A stretch of 64,000 nt of DNA from NCBI GenBank assembly GCA_032768795.1, contig CP136495.1, positions 560,501 through 624,500 on the forward strand, given 5' to 3'. This DNA is from Tremella fuciformis (lineage: Eukaryota > Basidiomycota > Tremellomycetes > Tremellales > Tremellaceae). Position numbers and translations under genes: made by a program. Positions 56,800 through 64,000 of the stretch are shown here, piece by piece; position 1 is the stretch's first letter; each line of letters begins with the position of its first letter. The notes beneath the pieces are model-generated. The model saw nothing but the letters and a program-made list of their open reading frames with translations. It ran no database searches and had not been told where the DNA came from.

Positions 56800-57594
56800 A
56801 TTTGACATCTATCTGCACTCGCACCGCAACGACCGCTCGACGACCTCTTGCTGCCGTGTCTCGGGTCTTGACGACTCTCTCACTCTTGTTGGACGACCCG
56901 CACGAAAGAACCTAGAGCTCACGCCGTCTATCGCTTCCTTCCACTCCCACCCGACGCCCGACGCATCCTCTCGCAATCATATATACCGTCGGCCGCCCTC
57001 ACCCTCGTCCCGTCAACACCCCGTCCCGCCCACTCCCACTCTCGGCCTCCTCTCGGCAACGTGTCTTGGTTGTTCGGTCACTGGTGACTCAACCCCGTCT
57101 CGACCCCCGCGCCGCATCGGTACTGCACCCAACACCGACCGCCTGACAATCGTCAATTGATAATTGGGTCTGTCTCACACCGCGTTTCATCGCTGGTCGC
57201 CTGTATCTGGTCTGCGCGTCACCGTCACCATCACCACACGTACTCTACCGTACCTGCTCGCCTGCCCGCCTTCTTTCTCCATTCGACTGGTCTCGATCAA
57301 ACAACCCCGCGCGCGCGCTATATATCGCCCCTCGCTCCACCGAAACCTTGCCTCACATTCCCACTCGCCCCTCGACCTGACTGACGCAGAGCAGCGCTCG
57401 CACCCTCCCGTCGACAGACTTGCCCGATTCGCCCGACGAGCTCCATTTCCAAAAGAGTAGACGACTGCCCCGCTGCTCTCTCACGTTCATTCCTCGTCCT
57501 CTGTCGCCTGTCACTTGTCGACCTCCCCACTTCTGCTTCAGCCCCACCTCACCCTTCAACCACCACACCCACGACACCCACCACACACCCCAAC
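56800..57594 (+). promoter_or_regulatory. ATG-free stretch before the G1 cyclin: probable long 5' leader
   Basis: The last upstream ATG (56797) opens a two-codon frame (ATG ATT TGA). From there to the cyclin start at 57595 no ATG occurs on the plus strand in 795 nt, where about twelve would be expected by chance. The sequence is C-rich and G-poor. TATA-like atatata lies near 56978-56984, giving a plausible transcription start about 580 nt before the ATG. A second lies near 57315. Confidence 0.6.
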
Positions 57595-59071
57595 ATGCCC
57601 GCCGCACCCGTCGCAGGCGCCTCCAAGGCCGCGCGCCACAACTCGATCTACGGCTGGAGAAAGAGGTCGCAGTCGGTCTCGCCCAATCCCACCGCCGGCC
57701 CCTCGGCCGGTCCCCACGTCCCCCAGGCCCCTCCCCCGCGCATCATCCGCGCGGTCGAGCCGACGTACTATGAGGAGCAGTACCAGTCCGAGATTATCGA
57801 GTACATGATGAAGATGGACGTGAGTGTCGCGCCTTTTTCTGAGCTGGGGTTTCGATTGACGCGTCAGGAACTCACGCTCGCCTCGGCCGACCTCATGGAC
57901 ATGCAGCCCGAATTACAGTGGTTCATGCGCCCGTACCTCATCGACTTTCTCATCGAGGTTCACACCCAATTCCGCCTCCGCCCCGAAGTCCTCTACCTCA
58001 CCATGAACATTGTCGACCGCTACGTCTCGAAACGCGTCGTCTACAAGAAGCATTACCAGCTGGTCGGCTGCGCCGCGCTGTGGATCGCCGCCAAGTTTGA
58101 GGACGGCAAGGACAAGGTCCCCCTTGTCCGCGAGCTCGCCGAGATGTGCTGCAAGGCATACGACGAGTCGGCGTTCATCCAGATGGAGGGCCACGTCCTG
58201 TCGACCATTGGCTGGACCATCGGCGCGCCCACCGCCGAGGCGTGGCTCCGCGTCCAGGCAAACAGCATCTTCAGCGAGGACATCAAGATCCAGCACATGG
58301 CGCGCTTCGTCATGGAGATCACCCTCTTCCACCGCGAGTTTATCGGCCTCCACGCCGAGCTCATCGCCGCAGGCGCCCTCATGCTCGCGCGCTACATCTG
58401 CGGCCGCCCTCAACGCGTCAGTCCTTTCTTTTTTGCTTCGCGTCGAGCGCTGCTGACCCCTGCAGTCGATCAAGCGCATCGAGAGCGTCGCCGTGCGCGT
58501 GGCCTATGCCATCGACCGCCACTTTGCAGAGAAGATGGACACGGTCTCGGACATTGTCTGCCGCAAGTACGCCCCGACCTACTACCACCGCGTCTCGGTC
58601 GTCGCCCGCGAGTGGTACCTCTCCGGCCGCCGCTATGCCTTCCACCCCGAAGTGCCCGTCACGCCCACCGGTCTACCCGCCTGCGGCCTCGCGCCGTCCG
58701 GCTCGTGGCTCTCGTCAGGCGGCGGCGGCTGCGGCAAGCGCGAATCGTGGGTCTCGGGATCACCAGGGACCATGTCGACCTCGTGCTCGTCGTCCGAGGC
58801 CGGCGACGAGGTCCCCACCACCCCCATCACCCCCGTCCACGCCAACGTCGTCAACCCCTTTGACGCCTCGGCCAAGGAGAACGTCGCCCCCTCGTCTGCC
58901 CAGGTCTTCCGCGCCCCATTACCGAAAGACCTAAAGGGCGTCACGCCCGTACACCCCCACGCCCACCCTCACGCCGTCCCCGTCGGCGTCACCCAGCCGA
59001 GACCGCCGCTACATGCCATCACGCCCTGCGGCGTCGCGAGCTTTTACGCCTCGAGACGGTTGTCAAATTAG
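57595..59071 (+). CDS. G1-type cyclin (Cln/Puc1-like)
   Basis: Exons 57595-57819, 57868-58416 and 58466-59071 join to 459 aa. After a basic, Pro-rich N-terminus (about 1-55), the cyclin box begins at YYEEQYQSEIIEYMMKMD. Conserved helices are MRPYLIDFLIEVHTQFRLRP, LYLTMNIVDRYVSKR and AALWIAAKFEDGKDKVP, with the Lys and Glu that contact a CDK. The second fold starts near TAEAWLRVQANSIF and ends near CRKYAPTYYHRV. The C-terminal 170 residues are Ser/Thr/Pro-rich (SPGTMSTSCSSSEAGDE, PTTPITPV), like the unstable tails of G1 cyclins. It should activate the main cell-cycle CDK at Start. No destruction box is obvious. A 7-kb upstream gap separates it from CDK8. Confidence 0.88.
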
Positions 59072-59911
59072 CCCTCTCCCTCTCTTTCATACCAAAACCG
59101 ACACCATTGCATTGCGCACGAGCCAAGAAAAGTACCATCAACATCCAGCATTATATCAATACCACCGCCCGGCCCCCCTGTTATATGATTCCCAACCAGC
59201 ACACAGAACACAACACATTGCATCCATTTCAACTACGCTCGACCGCCTCGCGCCCCGCTCGCACCCACGCACCCACGCACGATTTAATGACACTTGACAC
59301 TGTGCCTACACGCCCACGACATGACTAGACCTATCACGTACGTGCGTGTCCGACAGCACCGCGTCGGCCAGCGACAGCCACAGGGGTGGGACGAGGCAGA
59401 AGCGCAAACGTTGCATGTATCATGCCCCTCATAGTTTTACGTATTGTGTCTCTACATGCATAGGATGATCTGCTACGTCTACTTGGCTTGCGGGGCGATG
59501 GCGATGGCGCGAGGTGAGACAAGGGTTCTGCGGAATGGCGGCTGGCAGCTGGGAGTAGGACAGGGACGTGAACGCCTCTGGCATAGCGGGGATGGTGGGC
59601 TTGGTATTCCAGCCCAGGACGGAGCGGAGCGGAGAGGGGAAAAGAGGCGTCTCGTCCCTCTCACAGCCAGCCAGCCAGCCAGCCAGCCAGCCCTGGATCT
59701 CGTATCTAATCGCTCGTCCAAGTAAGCTAGTGAGCATGTCATGTCTCGAGTTAATGTCGTGTGAGCAGTCACCCGCAAACATCCAAGAAAACTGGATTCA
59801 TGCGGGTTTTCCACAACCTCTCGCCGCATCGCGTTCACAGTCTGCTAGTCAGCGACGCGTCTCTCCTGTTGAGCTCGCCAGCCGCTGGCTGGCTGGCCTG
59901 TCGGCTCGCAC
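59072..59911. other. Convergent intergenic region with CAGC tetranucleotide tract
   Basis: 840 bp between the cyclin stop and the stop of the next minus-strand gene. A (CAGC)n tract lies at 59664-59693 and a shorter GCTG tract at about 59884-59897. Short open frames spanning these tracts consist of repeats and are not called. Confidence 0.5.
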
Positions 59912-60700
59912 TCACTCTAATTTCTCCAGGCCCTGTGTGAAGGACTGTACGGTCGTCTGGAGGCTCTCGGTGTTGGCCCCGTCCACCCCTTGCACAAGGA
60001 GGATGTAGGTCGCTGTACGCGCGGCGATGAATGGCTGGGGTCAGTCGACCCATCCACTACTCCTCCACTCCCCAATAGCTCGCTGCTGTGCGGGGTGTGA
60101 GGGAGCTCGCTGCTGGGGAGGGGAGGGGAGCTCGCTCCTTCCGGAGCTCGCTCGCTGCTCGCTCACCTTGCCCCCCAAATCGGCCAAGACCCAATCCGCA
60201 TTCCAAGCCTCACACCTCGCCTTGCCCTCTCCCCCCAACGCCAAATTGGCCGGCACGGCCCCATCCCCGCCAGCAGCAGTGGGGTCGCCCTGCCTTGCAG
60301 AAGTAAGCAGCCCGTCGTACACTTTGCGCACGTCGTCCGGCCCCACGTCGAACGCCGGCGTGCTGGACGCCGCGAGGGAGAAGTCGTCAGAGGCGTACAG
60401 TGCTGCGCGGGAGACTTGGGCGTTGGACAGGAGGCGGTTCGTCAGGAGCGCAGAGGGGTTGCCGCTCTCGCCCTGCGCCTGTCAGCCCCCCTCTTCCCCA
60501 CCTCCCCTTCTTACTCGCTCATTCGCGCCCACCTCCGGCGGGCTTGGCAGTGGAACCCACCTGCGACTCGAGCCGCGCTGCTGTTGCGTGTTCCTCGGTG
60601 GCCTCTTTGTGGCCTGACGACCGTGCGGGCCCGATGTTCTTCCGTCAGCTTCGCCCTACGAGCCCTTCCACTTCTGACTCACCAAGTTTTGCGTAGACAT
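59912..60700 (-). CDS. Small protein of unknown function
   Basis: Proposed exons on the minus strand begin MSTQNL (60700), continue HKEATEEHATAARLES, then AQGESGNPSALLTNRLLSN and on to DVRKVYDGLLTSARQGD and RCEAWNADWVLADLGGK. They end with PFIAARTATYILLVQGVDGA and a short helix (TVQSFTQGLEKLE). The total is about 195 aa without a signal or membrane segment. I do not recognise the family. The third intron (about 60051-60171) carries repeated AGCAGCGAGCT units. A TATA-like box lies about 55 bp upstream. The exon joins preserve frame, which supports a real gene. Confidence 0.6.
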
Positions 60701-60925
60701 CTCTCTTACTCTGCTGCTGGTACAGTATTGACCTGTACTCTTCTATGGTCATGCATATATACCGCCCGCCTGGTGACCGCACCGATCGGATGACATCACC
60801 CGCCAAGGTTTACGATCATCGGCATCGACACTTGACACTCGATGCCCTCTCGTACATTTATAACTCACTATGCAACTCTCATCTAGGTCTGACAATCTAC
60901 TGTGCGATGTACTATGCAACCAGCC
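60701..60925. promoter_or_regulatory. Promoter of the small protein and terminator of the next gene
   Basis: 225 bp. A TATA-like sequence near 60752-60761 fits the minus-strand gene starting at 60700. Sequence near 60850-60900 is AT-rich. Confidence 0.4.
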
Positions 60926-62985
60926 TCACGGCATGCCCGCCACGTCCACCTCGGTCCGCGCCTCGATCGTGCACCCAAGCGCATTGACCCACACGCTGGC
61001 TTCGCGGACCGCCTCTGAGCTCCCCTCTTTCATCATCATGTCCAAGGCCATTCGCACCTTCTCCACATCACCCTTGACAGCATTGACCACCCGCAGTGCC
61101 CACTCGTCGGCGAGGCTGAAGCTAGCCAGCACCTTGACCTCAAACTCTTGTCGCGTCATGCCCCATACTTCAGCAGGGTGACGGACGTGCAAGTCCAGGC
61201 TGGACGAGCCGAGCTTGGATAGCGAAGCATTGGCCGTCTCGCGGAGCACCTTGAACAGCACAACAGCCGGCATGTCTTCCAGTGCGTCGTCCAGCTTTTC
61301 CTCTTCGGGATTGCCGGGCTTGTCCTCGCGGACGCGGATCGCCGATCGGAGGATGAGGGACGAGCCGTGTGGGCCTGACATGACCGACAGGACGGTGCGG
61401 AATGACACCATGGCTTCCACTGCTTCTCGCAATGCTTCGCGAGCGACTGTCCTCTCGGCAGTCGGCACCGTGTCGACCGGGTCCGGGTCGGGAAGGACAG
61501 GGACTAGAGTCCCAAAAAGCCTCCTGACGAGTCCTTCAAATGACATGATGGCTTGCACTCGAGGATCGGCCTTGCTTCGAGGTGGCGAAGGTGGTCGAGA
61601 GGCAGCGCGAGAAGGCAAGATGTTGAGCGAATTTTGGAGCTTCGTAGCCACTCCTACCGGAGCCGAGGGCGTCGGTGTCGCAGCACCTTCTTTGGACATG
61701 ATAGCATGGCCGTTGACGTTGTTGAGGATGGCCTTGGTCACTTGACCAGGAGAGGGTGGTCCGCCAGAGGTGTGATGGTCGAGACCAGCGACAACGGTCA
61801 TGCCCTTCCAGACGACAGGCACGATGATGCCAGTCGCCCAGCCTTCACCGTCTTGCTTGCAAGCCCGTGCGATGAGGTCGAGCGCTTTGTGCGCCCCGTC
61901 AACTCGGTTGGCAAATTGCTGGAAGCACGTCGGGATCTGCACCTGCCTTGGCTGGCCGGGCTGCGAGACCTCCTTGGTGAGGCGGGAGCGACCAGACGAG
62001 CTGACACTGGTCTCCTTGCTGATCTTGACATCAGGAAGGGGGCCAGCAGGCGGGGCAGTGACAGATGCCAGTCCGACAACTTTGCCGCCGGGCGGAGACG
62101 ATCCCTCGGTCCTAGCGAGCGCGCCCAGGAGGTCTTTCTTGAGAAGCAAGAGCAGTGGCTGAATGACCTTGCCCCACGTGTTGTCGAGCTTGTCCATAAG
62201 CGGACGGAGGGTGTCGCTGACGAACTTGGGCCATCGACCAGTAGCGAGGGTGTCCTCGAGTGCTTCGCATGTCTCCCACGCAGCATGAGCGACGGAAAGA
62301 GCGAAGAGCTGGGTGGGATTGAGGGGGTGCGTAGCGCCCACACGCAGATTCATGGCCTGCCCGAAAGCCGGGTCAGTGATCGCGGGAAGCAGGAGCATCT
62401 CGAGGCGGTTGATGTAGATGGAGAGGGCACGAGTGGCTACGCGAAGTATGGCGCGCAGGACGTATGGGTCGGAAGATGGGCTGGGGAGCTCCCTGCCATG
62501 TCAGCTGTGCCGCATGCAGTCAAGTGTCGCGTGACTCACTTGACAACGCCATTGCCTACCGCCCATCCCGCCTCGCGCTGGATGGCTCGCTTGGACTTGG
62601 AGTCTGCGCCTGCGAGGGCCTTGTTGACTGTCTCGTTGAGGCGGAGGAGGATGGCATCCATGTGCCCGCCTCCGCCGGCAGCTGCATCCGCCGCAAGGCC
62701 CGGTGTGACGGGACGGCTGTTGGGCGGAGAGATCTTCTTGCCGAGAGGTTGAGACTGGGTCAAGACCGGGGTGCCGTTCACCTCGTCGGCGTGGTTGAGG
62801 TGCATGGCGGCGACCTTCTCGGTAACCTGCTTGCTGAGGGAGCGGGAGCGCGGCTTGGCGGCGTCGATGCCCGGGGCGGCGTTAAGGCCCATTGCATTGG
62901 CATTGCTGAGCTGTGCGGCGGCCGGTGTGGGAGAAGAGGGGCGAGAGGGACGGTTGAGGATGGGGAGGGTGCGGAGTGCCTGCAT
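60926..62985 (-). CDS. Unrecognised helical protein (about 670 aa)
   Basis: Two exons (62540-62985 and 60926-62492) join in frame through a 47-bp GT-AG intron. The first about 110 residues are Ser/Pro/Ala-rich and disordered (MQALRTLPILNRPSRPSS). The rest is alpha-helical, with stretches such as ILRVATRALSIYINRLEMLL, PTQLFALSVAHAAWETCEAL and KVIQPLLLLLKKDLLGAL, and a second half with EALREAVEAMVSF and EFEVKVLASFSLADEWAL. No catalytic motif, membrane segment or zinc ligand set is visible. The fold might be a helical repeat scaffold. I cannot assign a family. Confidence 0.75.
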
Positions 62986-63924
62986 CTTGGCGCAGGAGGT
63001 GTGGTCGACTCGATGAGAAGATCCGAGTCGGATAGGGCGATAGGGGGCTCTGGCGCTTTATCCCATCCGGCTGAGATATGGGCGAGGGCGCGGCGAGAGA
63101 GGAGTAGTTGTATATTTTATGCCAGGACCTCCTGGCTTTTGAATGGTGTAGGCGGGGTGTCGAGCCAAATTACGGTGGCTTCTCCCCGGAGTCGAGGAGG
63201 ATGGCGATGAGGGGCGGGAGGCGGAGCAGTCGGCGTGCGTTGGAGATGCTGTTGTGGCGAGGCAGCATTGCGGTAGGTAGACAACAGAGGGGAGGCGGGG
63301 GGATGGTCGGTGTTGATATATGAGACAAGACGATTGGTTCGGTGAGGGTGGAAAAAAAGTAAAGGAAGGGGCGAGGCGACCGTGCGTGTGACCAAGGGAG
63401 AAGAAAAAAATCTGTCAGCCCACGTTCTTCTTCGCCGTGCCCCAAACAGCCCTCGCTGGCCTGACCATGCACTCTGCAAGAGACTCACCCGACTCCGCCC
63501 TTGTTGAGGTGTGCGTTCAAGCCACTATTAGGGAGTTTGGACTTCTTCATTGAAACCAGGCGGTCGGTCCGGGGATGGCGGTAGGTGGTGGCGATGGAAG
63601 CACAGACGCTGTCTGGCAGTTACTGTGATGTGTCTGGTGTTGTTGTATCTGGTGGCGAGGGCGAGTGTTTATGCTACTTTTCGAGGAGGATGGTGTTATA
63701 ATGCTTCTAAGGTATGAGAGATGTCTAAGAAGTGAGAGCGATGGAGATGAACAGAACAGAACCAATCGAGGGAAAAGGATTTCGACACCCAAAGGAGGGT
63801 CATTCAGGGTAAACAAACCATTCAGGGTCGTCCAGGGTCAAGGCGAGATCCGGCCGAGGCGGGGCAATTTGTGGCAACAACGCGTCATGACATCTAGTTT
63901 CTAGTGTCTATCACCTGTCTACAG
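62986..63924. promoter_or_regulatory. Upstream region of the helical protein gene
   Basis: 939 bp. Reading the minus strand, ATG at about 63552 opens MKKSKLPNSGLNAHLNKGG and is followed by a donor-like site. I could not connect it to a downstream frame, so it may be an upstream frame or exon of an unidentified transcript. The rest is pyrimidine-rich on the minus strand, as expected for a leader. Confidence 0.35.
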
Positions 63925-64000
63925 TCATGATATGTACCGGCGAAACTCGTCGTCCTGCTGCAAAGCACCCCAAGTGCTCGCACTCAGCGTCAAACTCACC
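63925..64000 (-). CDS. 3' end of a gene leaving the window
   Basis: On the minus strand a canonical intron (63958-63999, GTGAGT...TTTGCAG) is followed by a short terminal exon 63925-63957 encoding QDDEFRRYIS and a TGA stop. Only this last exon is inside the window, so the product cannot be named. Confidence 0.45.
   Translation of the reverse strand, partial: VSLTLSASTWGALQQDDEFRRYIS

Noticed and set aside
41976..60761. Shared ATATATACCG near 41980, 56978 and 60753
   Set aside because: One copy is in the opposite orientation relative to its gene, so the shared word is probably a TATA box plus chance.
1..64000. CRISPR arrays, bacterial operons or rRNA genes
   Set aside because: The sequence is eukaryotic with spliceosomal introns. 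No such array or rRNA sequence is seen.

Overview
The window is nuclear DNA of a GC-rich basidiomycete, most likely a Tremellomycete yeast. I infer this from protein-coding genes split by many very short introns (about 40-65 bp, GT-AG with CTRAY branch sites directly before the acceptor), long divergent promoters, a chromodomain Ty3/gypsy element, and proteins with fungal features (Mph1, Ssn3/CDK8 starting MYRAKRDRERR, complex I NDUFS4, Mak32-like kinase, Pex14). The species cannot be named from sequence alone.

Region 1 (1-14.7 kb) is a transposable-element island with nested insertions. A full-length, apparently intact Ty1/copia element (minus strand) sits inside the pol gene of a Ty3/gypsy chromovirus (plus strand). 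The gypsy element runs to its 3' LTR (9912-10683) and carries, between pol and that LTR, an intron-rich gene on the opposite strand (8242-9614) encoding a zinc-cluster-like protein. The gypsy element interrupts an unrecognised plus-strand gene (10684-12060). Beyond it lies a minus-strand integrase-core (DDE) transposase gene, broken by a 568-bp solo LTR with a perfect 5-bp target duplication. The U3 side of that solo LTR holds eight operator-like palindromes.

Region 2 (15-50.6 kb) is ordinary, densely packed housekeeping and metabolic gene space: PEX14, PCNA (with a long acidic/basic insert), SAC1, an LCCL-domain membrane protein, NDUFS4, an unusual gamma-glutamylcyclotransferase/PLP-lyase fusion, MPH1/FANCM, a membrane-anchored GMC oxidoreductase, mitochondrial aspartate aminotransferase, an NCS1 nucleobase permease, a Mak32-like pfkB kinase, a zinc alcohol dehydrogenase, a secreted amidase and the Mediator kinase CDK8.

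Region 3 (50.6-64 kb) has a roughly 7-kb gene-poor interval between the divergent CDK8 and G1-cyclin genes. It ends in a 795-nt stretch without any ATG directly before the cyclin start, which suggests a long 5' leader. Two unrecognised conserved-looking proteins and the 3' tip of another gene follow.

Functional links: PCNA, MPH1, CDK8 and the G1 cyclin concern DNA replication, repair and the cell cycle but are not clustered in a special way. The most unusual items are the cyclotransferase/lyase fusion, the antisense gene inside the gypsy element, the palindrome array in the solo LTR, and the very long cyclin upstream region.
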